A stretch of DNA of 35,221 bases, taken from the NCBI GenBank assembly GCA_947647735.1, contig CANSLJ010000036.1, positions 1 to 35,221 on the forward strand, in the 5' to 3' direction. The position numbers and the translations under genes were made by a program. Positions 1 through 7,731 of the stretch are shown piece after piece. Below the pieces are notes generated by a model. That model did not search any database. It was not told where the DNA came from and worked only from the letters and a program-made list of their open reading frames with translations. This DNA is from an uncultured bacterium (GTDB taxonomy: Bacteria > Bacillota > Clostridia > Lachnospirales > Lachnospiraceae). The stretch's first letter is position 1, and each line of letters starts with the position of its first letter.

Positions 1-153
1 AGGGGTTTCGGCCTCTTCCTTTTATTTTTGCCAACTATAATTTTACTCTAAGACAGACAACTATATTTATATTTCGAGCACTGTCAGAAAAAAGAAGGAC
101 TGACGGCAAAACGGGGATCATCCGCACAAAAATATACCGTTCATCTGCGTCTC

Positions 154-486
154 TCAGCCCGGAAAAACAAGCCTGCAGTTTTCTAAATCTTCAGTCGCAT
201 TTTCTGATATGTATATCTCTGCTGACTGTGACAGATCATTTTCCAGAAATTCTTCTTTCTGGAACAGCTCCACTATGCCAGACCAGCTTTCGGCAGCGTT
301 TTCCGTTTCAAGCCATAATCCCAGAAGCGGTCCCGGCTCTCCCTCCTCAGTATCAATATAATCATATCCGTTATCCTGTATTTTGCCGCCGGATATTTCT
401 TCAATGCGCTCCGGGATCCGGTATCTCAGATCCAGATCCGGGTTTTTCAGTTTTCCTGGGTTTAATACGATTACGATCGTCTGCAT
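154..486 (-). CDS. hypothetical protein, 110 aa
   Basis: Acidic soluble protein of 110 aa that I do not recognise. It has no membrane segment or signal peptide. The N-terminus (MQTIVIVLNPGKL) resembles a beta-strand start, and the middle is rich in D, E, G and Y. The open frame extends 13 codons further upstream, but an AGGAGG ribosome binding site six bases before the ATG at 486 fixes this start. A candidate promoter lies at 565-593. The gene stands alone: the next gene on this strand ends at 617. Small acidic single-domain proteins of this kind include immunity proteins, but nothing here shows that role. Confidence 0.7.
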   Translation of the reverse strand: MQTIVIVLNPGKLKNPDLDLRYRIPERIEEISGGKIQDNGYDYIDTEEGEPGPLLGLWLETENAAESWSGIVELFQKEEFLENDLSQSAEIYISENATEDLENCRLVFPG

Positions 487-564
487 GATCAACCTCCTTA
501 CTGATATAGCCAAGGCGTATATCATATATCATATATTTCAAATCTTCACATATTCTGCTCTTCT

Positions 565-593
565 ATTTTATCATAAATATGTTATACTTTCAG
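565..593 (-). promoter_or_regulatory. candidate sigma-A promoter for the 110-aa gene
   Basis: On the minus strand CTGAAA is followed by a 17-base spacer and TAAAAT. The predicted start of transcription is near 558, giving a leader of about 70 bases before the ATG at 486. It is AT-rich sequence, so a chance match is possible. Confidence 0.4.
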
Positions 594-616
594 CGTTTCG
601 CAGAAAATATCTTGAT

Positions 617-856
617 TTATCCTAAAATATAAAGCATCTCAACCTCATCTCTACTGACATTTCCTAAGCTATCCTCATGGAGTTTCCCATACCACTCACG
701 TATATTTTCCAGTTTTTTGCAGTAATTATATAAAACACCATAAGCACGGACCAAATTAATATCCTGCACCAGATACTCATTTCTGAATTTCACATCAGCT
801 TTTTCCCCATTTATGATCAGAGAAATCTTAGAGAAATCAGTCAATTCCAAATCCAT
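617..856 (-). CDS. small trailing ORF of the LytTR/GHKL operon, 79 aa
   Basis: Unrecognised soluble protein of 79 aa with no membrane segment. It overlaps the 3' end of the sensor kinase gene by 20 bases in another frame, and GGGGTG lies directly before the ATG at 856. A TTG two codons later would have more usual spacing from that sequence. Composition (many Y, L, E, K, a charged C-terminal half) looks like a genuine protein rather than a shadow frame. Its position makes it the last gene of the peptide-regulator-kinase operon, probably translated by coupling. A role in the signalling system is inference from position only. Confidence 0.5.
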   Translation of the reverse strand: MDLELTDFSKISLIINGEKADVKFRNEYLVQDINLVRAYGVLYNYCKKLENIREWYGKLHEDSLGNVSRDEVEMLYILG

Positions 857-2165
857 CACCCCGCATAGCATCCACCATGATCTTCGTCTCAAAATACTCC
901 TCTCCGTATTGAAAGCTGATATCCCCGCCATATTTTCCCACAATGCGCTTCACCTGTTCCACTCCCATCCCATGCAGATTTTTATCCGCCTTGTCCGTTA
1001 TAAAGCGCTGCCCCGTCATAACCGGAAGGCCTGAACTGCTGTTTCTAAGCTTCAGCATAAACATATACTTAACATTCCATATTCTCAGATATATCTTCTT
1101 CTCCCCCGGCCCACATTTCTCACATGCCTCGATCGCGTTATCCAGAAGATTCCCCAAAAGAACGCCCAGTTCCGTCTCCTCAAAGGGATACTCATAGACA
1201 TCCAGTTCCAGCTGAAATGTGATGTTTTCTTTATCCATCGCCTGTTTCTTATAGTTTATGATGAAATCCAGAAACGGAAGTCCTGTCCATACCTCCGCCC
1301 TTCCCTCCTTCAGTTCATCGAGATTTTTACAGAGAAACGCCTCCGCTTCCCTGTACCTTTTCTCTCTGATACAATAGTACAGATACTCCAGAATACGACA
1401 TTGCTCGTGAATGCTTTCCCTGTTTTTCTTATATATTTCATGGATCTCCCTGTTCTGTTTCTGCAACAGTTCCTGCGATATATTCAACCTGTCTTTATCC
1501 TGCCGCACCTCACTGTAAGCTTCCCTGAGTATCAGATAATTCAGGCATATAAAAATGCTGAAGATCAACATTATGTTAAACACAAAATCCCCTGTGCGAA
1601 ATCCCCATATCCCCAGCCGCATATTGTAACTCAGCAGAAACCACTCGATTCCCGCCACCGCCAGCATCAATCCTGTATTTTTCGACAACAACATATACAT
1701 AAATTTTCTATAGTTTTCATGAGCTGATATCCGTTTTGCCACAAATATGACCACCAGCATCAGTATTATACTCCCTACGCATTCCGGTATGGTACGTTCT
1801 CCCCTGTTTATTTCAGCCAGCCTTTTCTTATATATGATACATTCTGAAATTAACAGGGAAAGCTTAAAAAACGAAATACTTATCCTGTAAAAACTCTCCA
1901 GCAGAAAAATCTTTATGAATTTCATTTTATAGCAAATACGAAACAGACATGAAAATTCCACAGAGAAAAATAAAATGGCTATATTGGAAACAAAGGAATC
2001 AGCGCTGTCCATAACATGCACCATGCCGCATAATATACTGCCGATGACTTCCACATAAACGACCCATCTGCCCTCTTTCCTGTGTTCCCGAAGCACACCG
2101 TGAAGGATCACCGCATTCAGCAGTACCTCCACGACCTGAATCACCGCATAACATACCTGTACCAT
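837..2165 (-). CDS. GHKL-domain sensor histidine kinase (AgrC-like architecture)
   Basis: Membrane sensor kinase of 442 aa. Roughly the first 220 residues hold several hydrophobic segments, followed by a helical linker with a histidine in the sequence IHEQCRILEYL near residue 258. The C-terminal GHKL ATPase domain shows an N-box (NLLDNAIEAC, about residue 340) and a G-box (HGMGVEQVKRIVGKYGG, about residue 400). It should phosphorylate the adjacent LytTR regulator. The His motif is not the usual HDxKNH of AgrC kinases, so the phospho-acceptor is less certain. The frame opens at 2180, but the ATG at 2165 has GGGGTG before it and begins one base after the regulator's stop, suggesting termination-reinitiation. 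Confidence 0.85.
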   Translation of the reverse strand: MVQVCYAVIQVVEVLLNAVILHGVLREHRKEGRWVVYVEVIGSILCGMVHVMDSADSFVSNIAILFFSVEFSCLFRICYKMKFIKIFLLESFYRISISFFKLSLLISECIIYKKRLAEINRGERTIPECVGSIILMLVVIFVAKRISAHENYRKFMYMLLSKNTGLMLAVAGIEWFLLSYNMRLGIWGFRTGDFVFNIMLIFSIFICLNYLILREAYSEVRQDKDRLNISQELLQKQNREIHEIYKKNRESIHEQCRILEYLYYCIREKRYREAEAFLCKNLDELKEGRAEVWTGLPFLDFIINYKKQAMDKENITFQLELDVYEYPFEETELGVLLGNLLDNAIEACEKCGPGEKKIYLRIWNVKYMFMLKLRNSSSGLPVMTGQRFITDKADKNLHGMGVEQVKRIVGKYGGDISFQYGEEYFETKIMVDAMRGDGFGID

Positions 2166-2166
2166 C

Positions 2167-2880
2167 TCACACCCCGCCATTCATAAAGGCATCCCTGACA
2201 AAAGGCCATTTCGACTTGCTCACCGGGATCATTTCCCCGTTTTTAACCTGCACCTGATGATCCTTCACCGACAGCACATGATCCAGATTGACGATAAAAC
2301 TGCGGTCAGTCATCAAAAATTCTTCCGCCCCCAGTTCTTCCAGAAGCTCCCCTATCGGCTTTCGCACACGGCTTTTGCCGTTTTTATGCACAAAGACCAC
2401 ATATTTCCCGGACTTTTTCAGATAATAAATGTCCCGGTAAAATATTTTCTCCTGCCTGCCGTATTTCTCCACCACATAATACCTTTCATGCCGTTTTTCC
2501 TTCCTTAACAGCGGTTCCATCGACAGATACGCCTGAGGCAGTTTCTCCTCCAGCATCTCCTTAGGAATATAGCGGTAAGTATTGACCTCATACGCCTCCA
2601 CCGCATAGCTCACATAATTGGTAATATAAATGATGATCGGCTTTGAAAACTTCCGGCGTATCCTTTTCGCTGTCTCCAGGCCGTCTATGTCCGGCAGCTG
2701 AACATCCAGCAGATAAATGTCAAAGCATTTTTCCTCCTCCAGATCCTTCAACACATCCTGTCCTCTTTCATAGACACAGATCTCATACTCCATGCCTATC
2801 TTTTTCATGCTCTCCTCCGTGATCCTGCGGATACGGTCGATATACACGGCTTCATCATCCAAAACAGCAATACGCAGCAT
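2167..2880 (-). CDS. LytTR-family response regulator
   Basis: Response regulator of 237 aa. The receiver domain (residues 1-120) has the acidic pair in VLDDE near residues 8-10 and the phospho-acceptor Asp at about 59 in LLDVQLPD. The C-terminal half (about 135-235) is a LytTR DNA-binding domain with the typical pattern KSGKYVVF...RSFIVNLDHV. LytTR regulators of the AgrA/VirR/ComE type bind paired direct repeats, and such repeats lie upstream of this operon (3129-3157). An ATG at 2901 overlaps the preceding stop as ATGA. The ATG at 2880 is preferred because AGGTGG lies seven bases before it and the protein then begins MLRIAVLDDE like its family. Confidence 0.88.
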   Translation of the reverse strand: MLRIAVLDDEAVYIDRIRRITEESMKKIGMEYEICVYERGQDVLKDLEEEKCFDIYLLDVQLPDIDGLETAKRIRRKFSKPIIIYITNYVSYAVEAYEVNTYRYIPKEMLEEKLPQAYLSMEPLLRKEKRHERYYVVEKYGRQEKIFYRDIYYLKKSGKYVVFVHKNGKSRVRKPIGELLEELGAEEFLMTDRSFIVNLDHVLSVKDHQVQVKNGEMIPVSKSKWPFVRDAFMNGGV

Positions 2881-2897
2881 CTTCATCCCACCTTTTC

Positions 2898-3074
2898 TCA
2901 TCCTATTTCAATACCTGTCTCCTCCAGAAGTTCCAACACCTGCCCTCGGATCCCGGCGTCAAAAAATCCAAAAGCCGAATCGGACAGGGACTGCCTCCCT
3001 CCGCTCAAAAGCAGACTCACCAACAAGAGACAGTACAATCGCCCCAAATTCCTTTTGGATATATGGTCCTTCAT
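2898..3074 (-). CDS. 58-aa exported-peptide-like small protein, first gene of the LytTR/GHKL operon
   Basis: Short ORF read directly from the sequence. It starts MKDHISKRNLGRLYC with a basic head, continues into a hydrophobic run (LLLVSLLLSGG, residues 16-26), and has an amphipathic acidic tail ending in EETGIEIG. This is the layout of a signal peptide plus a roughly 30-residue mature peptide. A GGGAAGG ribosome binding site lies eight bases before the ATG, and a near-ideal promoter is 25 bases upstream. Its stop codon overlaps the first possible ATG of the response regulator. Being first in a two-component operon suggests a signal peptide or sensor accessory. It lacks the cysteine/PEELK pattern of AgrD, so it is not a standard cyclic-lactone precursor. 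I do not recognise a family. Confidence 0.55.
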   Translation of the reverse strand: MKDHISKRNLGRLYCLLLVSLLLSGGRQSLSDSAFGFFDAGIRGQVLELLEETGIEIG

Positions 3075-3098
3075 ATACGATACCTTCCCTTCAAGATC

Positions 3099-3127
3099 AT
3101 CATAATAATCTCTATAAAAAAATGCAA
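3099..3127 (-). promoter_or_regulatory. promoter of the peptide-LytTR-GHKL operon
   Basis: On the minus strand TTGCAT is followed by exactly 17 bases and TATGAT, a good sigma-A promoter. Transcription should begin near 3092, about 18 bases before the small-peptide ATG. The direct repeats at 3129-3157 begin one base upstream of the -35 box, where an activator that touches RNA polymerase would sit. Confidence 0.65.
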
Positions 3128-3128
3128 C

Positions 3129-3157
3129 ATGTTGACCTTTATCGGAAAATGTTGACC
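3129..3157. promoter_or_regulatory. candidate LytTR operator: two 9-bp direct repeats, 20-bp period
   Basis: ATGTTGACC occurs at 3129-3137 and again at 3149-3157, a 20-bp period or about two helical turns. A diverged third copy (GCTGACC) lies at 3192-3198, 41 bp further on and on the same face of the helix. LytTR regulators recognise 9-bp direct repeats with centre spacing of about 21 bp, so these are the likely autoregulatory sites of the regulator encoded downstream. The repeats are seen; the binding protein is inferred. Confidence 0.55.
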
Positions 3158-3222
3158 GTTAATTACCCTATTTTTCAATATGTATATCTACGCTGACCGG
3201 AACAATTCTGTTCTGTTTTGTT

Positions 3223-3903
3223 TCAAAATTTTATCGGAACAGTCGCCAATCCTGCTGATATAACTATAACCAAAAATACTATAAAATCAAAACCTGACGG
3301 CAATCGAAACAGCGCACTTCCTGCCAGGGCTATCACAAGTATGAAACTGGCGGCAAGAAACACCCTTAAATATTTCCACGCATACGCTTTTCTTTTTTGA
3401 GGATCAGCGTTTTTCGCCGTTTCAAAATCAGGTCCGTAAACGATCCAGTACACATATTCCCCTTTAAAAATAATCGTGAACAATACATCGACAAATGTCA
3501 TTGCCACTATAATTACTATTTTGGATACTACTTGAGGATTTCCTGATGAATTCCACCCGAATCCAAAAAACAATGCAAACATTACAAATGAAACGATCCA
3601 TCCTGCCAATGGCTTATATGTTTTCACGTATTCATTTTCCTTTACCAATGTCATCATATTTTCCTCCGCTTTTTGTTGATATTCATCGTCAGAAAGCTTT
3701 TCCCCTGAAAGAAGCTCATTTACATTTATCCCCAACAGATCACAAAGCGGCAACATAAACTGCACCTCCGGCAACCCTTTACCACATTCCCATTTGGAGA
3801 CTGTCTTATCACTGATCTCAAGAATATCTGCCAACTGCCTTTGTGTCATATTTTTTTCTTTGCGACAGCCTGCTATAAATTTTCCGATTTTTATTTGATC
3901 CAT
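3223..3903 (-). CDS. XRE-family helix-turn-helix regulator with C-terminal membrane segments
   Basis: Protein of 226 aa. Residues 5-60 form a Cro/C1-type HTH (TQRQLADILEISDKTVSKWECGKGLPEV). A linker of about 35 residues leads to a C-terminal half with about four hydrophobic segments (near 97-115, 125-145, 175-195, 205-225). HTH proteins anchored in this way are frequent in Clostridia and usually regulate nearby membrane or stress genes; the ligand is unknown. The RBS AAAGGAGG lies before the ATG at 3903. It is divergent from the AAA-ATPase pair across a 183-base gap, so it may control that pair, which is inference from position. Confidence 0.85.
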   Translation of the reverse strand: MDQIKIGKFIAGCRKEKNMTQRQLADILEISDKTVSKWECGKGLPEVQFMLPLCDLLGINVNELLSGEKLSDDEYQQKAEENMMTLVKENEYVKTYKPLAGWIVSFVMFALFFGFGWNSSGNPQVVSKIVIIVAMTFVDVLFTIIFKGEYVYWIVYGPDFETAKNADPQKRKAYAWKYLRVFLAASFILVIALAGSALFRLPSGFDFIVFLVIVISAGLATVPIKF

Positions 3904-4012
3904 AAACTTTTCCTCCTTTTGGAAATAAGAATATAAGATTTATGATACAAAGTACACCCACGCACCGTAGAATTTCCCGAAAAATGAAGAAACTCAAAAA
4001 AGGATAACCAGA

Positions 4013-4041
4013 TTGTATTTCCACCGCAAATCAGTTATACT
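4013..4041 (+). promoter_or_regulatory. promoter of AAA-ATPase/nuclease paralogue 1
   Basis: TTGTAT, 17 bases, TATACT, with predicted start near 4048 and a leader of about 40 bases ending in a GAGGAGA ribosome binding site. About 43 bases around it (4004-4046) recur before paralogue 2 with few differences. Confidence 0.65.
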
Positions 4042-4086
4042 AAATAGGACAATCGGCAGTATTGCATATAAATTGAGGAGATACCT

Positions 4087-5832
4087 ATGGCAAGGACAGT
4101 TGCGATCGGAATACAGGATTTTGAAAAAGTAATAAAAAATAATTATTTTTATATTGATAAAACTTTATTTATTAAAGAATGGTGGGAAAGCGGCGATGAT
4201 GTGACACTCATTACCCGCCCGCGCCGTTTCGGAAAAACCCTGAATATGAGCATGGTGGAAGATTTTTTTTCCATAAAATACGCGGAGCGCGGCGATCTGT
4301 TTGAAGAACTGGATATATGGAAGGATGAGAAATACCGGAATCTGCAGGGGACATATCCTGTTATCTTTCTAAGTTTTGCCAAAGTAAAAGACACCATTTT
4401 TTCCAACGCAAAAAAGATGATATGCCATATCATCAGAACGCTGTATGACCAGTATGATTTTTTGTGGGACAGCGAAAAACTCAATGAGGGTGAAAAAGCA
4501 TTTTATGACAAAGTATCAGCTGAGATGGACGATTATGTCGCGGCGGACTCCCTGAATGTTCTGTCAAGGTGCCTGACGAAATATTACGGAAAGAAAGCGA
4601 TCATCCTTCTGGATGAGTACGACACCCCTCTTCAGGAAGCTTATGTGAACGGATACTGGAAGGAACTTGTCGCCTTTACCCGGAATCTGTTCAACGCTAC
4701 GTTTAAGACCAACCCCTGGTTAGAACGAGGGATCATGACAGGCATTACCAGAATAAGCAAAGAATCCATCTTCTCTGACCTGAACAATCTGAAAGTAGTT
4801 ACTACTACTTCGGATGAATACGCCACATCTTTTGGTTTTACAGAAGATGAGGTATTCGCGGCAATGGAAGAATGCAGGCTTTCCGAAGAAAAGGAGCAGG
4901 TAAAATGGTGGTATGACGGTTTTGTCTTTGGACAGCATAAAGATATTTACAATCCATGGTCTATTTTAAACTTTTTGGATACCGGAAAGCTTTCCACTTA
5001 CTGGGCCAACACCAGTTCCAACTCTCTAGTCGGCAGACTGCTCCGGCAGGGCTCCCGCAGGGTAAAGGAACATTTTGAGATACTGCTACGGGACGGTACG
5101 ATCCGTGTCCCCATCGACGAGCAGATCGTCTATAACCAGTTGGACGCAAATGAGTCCGCTATCTGGAGCCTGCTGCTCGCCAGCGGTTATCTGAAAGTGT
5201 TAAGCTATGATGATGCAGGGCAGATCGAATCCAGTGAAGAGGTCATGTATGAATTGACTCTCACCAACCACGAAGTAAAGCGTATGTTCCAGAACATGGT
5301 GCGCGGATGGTTTGAAAACAGTAATTCGGATTACAACGATTTCATAAAAGCGCTTCTGCTGGATGATGTTGACGCTATGAACGAATACATGAACCGTGTG
5401 GCGCTCAGTACCTTCAGTTACTTTGATACAGGCATGAAACCATCAGGAGAGGAACCGGAACGTTTCTATCACGGATTTGTTCTTGGACTGATGATAGATC
5501 TGCAGGGACGTTATCTGATCACCTCGAACCGGGAAAGCGGTTTTGGCAGATACGATGTGATACTCGAACCGAAACCTGCACAGAAAGATGATGCCATCAT
5601 CAGGGATAATACAATTATCAAAGACAACGCCATCATCCTCGAATTTAAAGTGAAAAATCCCCGCCGGGAAAATACGCTGGAGGACACCCTGCGTTCTGCT
5701 CTTCTCCAGATTGAGGAAAAACAATATGCAGCCGAACTCATCTCCCGTGGGATTCCCTCGGAGCGCATCCGCAGTTATGGCTTTGCCTTTGAGGGGAAAA
5801 CCGTGCTGATCGGCTCCGTTTTCCAGCTGTAA
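4087..5832 (+). CDS. AAA-ATPase-like / PD-(D/E)XK nuclease superfamily protein, paralogue 1
   Basis: Protein of 581 aa with the layout of the AAA-ATPase-like (PF09820) plus C-terminal PD-(D/E)XK (DUF1703-type) family common in gut Firmicutes and Bacteroidetes. A degenerate P-loop RPRRFGKT lies at residues 44-51 and a Walker B LLDEYDTPLQEA at 174-185. The nuclease-like C-terminus has GRYDV followed by an E-x-K motif (E519, K521, in LEFKVK). The cellular function of the family is not established; roles in defence or mobile DNA have been suggested. Just before E519 it carries three tandem six-residue units (DDAIIR, DNTIIK, DNAIIL, 501-518) where paralogue 2 has one. RBS GAGGAG precedes the ATG. 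It is separated from paralogue 2 by 103 bases. Confidence 0.85.
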   Translation: MARTVAIGIQDFEKVIKNNYFYIDKTLFIKEWWESGDDVTLITRPRRFGKTLNMSMVEDFFSIKYAERGDLFEELDIWKDEKYRNLQGTYPVIFLSFAKVKDTIFSNAKKMICHIIRTLYDQYDFLWDSEKLNEGEKAFYDKVSAEMDDYVAADSLNVLSRCLTKYYGKKAIILLDEYDTPLQEAYVNGYWKELVAFTRNLFNATFKTNPWLERGIMTGITRISKESIFSDLNNLKVVTTTSDEYATSFGFTEDEVFAAMEECRLSEEKEQVKWWYDGFVFGQHKDIYNPWSILNFLDTGKLSTYWANTSSNSLVGRLLRQGSRRVKEHFEILLRDGTIRVPIDEQIVYNQLDANESAIWSLLLASGYLKVLSYDDAGQIESSEEVMYELTLTNHEVKRMFQNMVRGWFENSNSDYNDFIKALLLDDVDAMNEYMNRVALSTFSYFDTGMKPSGEEPERFYHGFVLGLMIDLQGRYLITSNRESGFGRYDVILEPKPAQKDDAIIRDNTIIKDNAIILEFKVKNPRRENTLEDTLRSALLQIEEKQYAAELISRGIPSERIRSYGFAFEGKTVLIGSVFQL

Positions 5833-5863
5833 AATGCCCGTCAAAAATCCCTGAATAACCAGA

Positions 5864-5892
5864 TAGTATTTTCGCTGCGAATCAGTTATACT
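5864..5892 (+). promoter_or_regulatory. promoter of AAA-ATPase/nuclease paralogue 2 (copy of promoter 1)
   Basis: TAGTAT, 17 bases, TATACT. The surrounding stretch matches that before paralogue 1, from ATAACCAGA through CAGTTATACTAAATA. The -35 box has one change (TAGTAT for TTGTAT), which may make this copy weaker. Confidence 0.55.
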
Positions 5893-5935
5893 AAATACAC
5901 TATAAAATACCAATGCTTATAGCAAGGAGATAGTT

Positions 5936-7651
5936 ATGGCAAGAACAGTTGCGATCGGAATACAGGATTTTGAAACGGTAATAAAAAACAATTATTTCTA
6001 TATCGATAAAACACACTTTATAAAAGAATGGTGGGAAAGCGGTGATGCCGTAACACTGATCACCCGCCCGCGCCGGTTCGGGAAAACCTTGAACATGAGT
6101 ATGGTAGAACAGTTCTTTTCTGTGAAATATGCAAACCGCACAGATCTATTTGAAGAATTATCTGTATGGAAAGATGAAAAGTACCGGAAAATACAAGGCA
6201 CCTACCCGGTAATCTTTTTAAGCTTTGCCGGTGTAAAAGAGACTTCCTTTGCAGAAGCAAGAAAAAAGATATGCCGGATCATAAAAAAACTATACAACCA
6301 GTCTGATTTTCTGCTGGAAGGTTCTTATCTGAATGAAGATGAAAAAACAGAATACCGGGAAGTATCTGCCATAATGGAAGACAATATGGCTTCCGATACA
6401 TTAAAACAGCTTTCCGAATATCTGTGCCGTTATTATGGAAAGAAAGTGATCATCCTTCTCGATGAATACGACACGCCTCTTCAGGAAGCTTATGTGAACG
6501 GATACTGGAAGGAGCTTGTCGCCTTTACCCGGAATCTGTTCAATGCCACGTTTAAGACCAACCCCTGGTTGGAACGGGGAATCATGACGGGCATTACCAG
6601 AGTAAGCAAAGAATCTATTTTCTCTGACCTGAACAATCTGAAAGTAGTTACAGCTACTTCGGACGAATACGCTACATCTTTTGGTTTTACGGAAGATGAG
6701 GTATTCACGGCAATGGAAGAATGCAGGCTTTCCGAAGAAAAAGAACAAGTAAAATGGTGGTATGACGGCTTTGTCTTCGGACAGCATAAAGACATTTACA
6801 ATCCCTGGTCCATTTTAAACTATTTAGATACCGGAAAGCTTTCCACCTACTGGGCCAACACCAGTTCCAACTCTCTTGTCGGCAGACTGCTCCGGCAGGG
6901 CTCCCGCAGGGTGAAAGAGCAGTTTGAGCTGCTGCTTCAGGGGCAGACGATCCATGTCCCCATCGATGAACAGATTGTCTATAACCAATTGGACACAAAT
7001 GAGTCCGCTATCTGGAGCCTGCTGCTCGCCAGCGGCTATCTGAAAGTCATAAGTTACGAGAGAGAGGAACTGCTCGAAAACGGCGAGGAAGTCATGTATG
7101 AACTGACTCTCACCAACCATGAGGTGAGGCGTATGTTTCAGAGCATGGTGCGGGGATGGTTTCAGGAAGGACGGACCGACTACAATGACTTTGTCAAAGC
7201 ATTACTGATAAACGATTTAGATGCCATGAATGAATATATGAACCGAGTGGCACTCAACACGTTCAGCTATTTTGACACCGGTCAGCGTCCCTCCGGTGCA
7301 GAACCGGAACGCTTCTACCACGGATTTATTCTTGGATTGATAGTGGATCTGCAGGGGCGCTATCTTATTACATCGAACCATGAAAGCGGCTTTGGCAGAT
7401 ACGACGTAGTGCTTGAACCGAAAAATCCAGATGAGGACGATGCTATTATCCTGGAATTTAAAGTAAAAAATTCCAGAAGGGAAAAGACGCTGGAAGACAC
7501 CCTGCGTTCTGCTCTTTTACAGATTGAAGAAAAACAATATGCGGCAGAACTCATCTCCCGTGGGATTCCCTCGGAGCGCATCCGCAGTTATGGCTTTGCC
7601 TTTGAGGGGAAAACCGTGCTGATCGGCTCCGCGGAAGATGCCGTTATATAA
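5936..7651 (+). CDS. AAA-ATPase-like / PD-(D/E)XK nuclease superfamily protein, paralogue 2
   Basis: Protein of 571 aa with the same domain order as its upstream neighbour: P-loop-like RPRRFGKT near residue 50, Walker B LLDEYDTPL near 175, and GRYDV plus E507-x-K509 near the C-terminus. It lacks the 12 extra residues that the first copy has before the E-x-K motif. Identity between the copies is uneven. Residues 1-70 are alike, about 75-160 differ strongly, about 165-430 are nearly identical, and the last 60 codons are almost identical even at the DNA level. This pattern fits tandem duplication followed by gene conversion or by selection for change in one segment. RBS AAGGAGA lies before the ATG. 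A hairpin follows at 7670-7713. Confidence 0.85.
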   Translation: MARTVAIGIQDFETVIKNNYFYIDKTHFIKEWWESGDAVTLITRPRRFGKTLNMSMVEQFFSVKYANRTDLFEELSVWKDEKYRKIQGTYPVIFLSFAGVKETSFAEARKKICRIIKKLYNQSDFLLEGSYLNEDEKTEYREVSAIMEDNMASDTLKQLSEYLCRYYGKKVIILLDEYDTPLQEAYVNGYWKELVAFTRNLFNATFKTNPWLERGIMTGITRVSKESIFSDLNNLKVVTATSDEYATSFGFTEDEVFTAMEECRLSEEKEQVKWWYDGFVFGQHKDIYNPWSILNYLDTGKLSTYWANTSSNSLVGRLLRQGSRRVKEQFELLLQGQTIHVPIDEQIVYNQLDTNESAIWSLLLASGYLKVISYEREELLENGEEVMYELTLTNHEVRRMFQSMVRGWFQEGRTDYNDFVKALLINDLDAMNEYMNRVALNTFSYFDTGQRPSGAEPERFYHGFILGLIVDLQGRYLITSNHESGFGRYDVVLEPKNPDEDDAIILEFKVKNSRREKTLEDTLRSALLQIEEKQYAAELISRGIPSERIRSYGFAFEGKTVLIGSAEDAVI

Positions 7652-7669
7652 ATTCGACAAACTGACGCA

Positions 7670-7713
7670 GGAAGGCACATACAGGTTTAATCCATCGCCT
7701 GTATGTATCTTCC
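7670..7713. terminator. hairpin between convergent genes
   Basis: GGAAG-gc-ACATACAGG pairs with CCTGTATGT-at-CTTCC around a 12-base loop. It lies between the stop of paralogue 2 and the stop of the convergent GNAT gene and probably ends transcription from one or both sides. There is no clean T-run after it. Confidence 0.5.
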
Positions 7714-7731
7714 CGCAAGAAAAATCTGATC

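Noticed and set aside
2898-3074. AgrD-type cyclic lactone autoinducer precursor
   Set aside because: The only cysteine is in the hydrophobic leader, the charged C-terminal pattern is missing, and no AgrB-like gene is present, so only a general peptide call is made.
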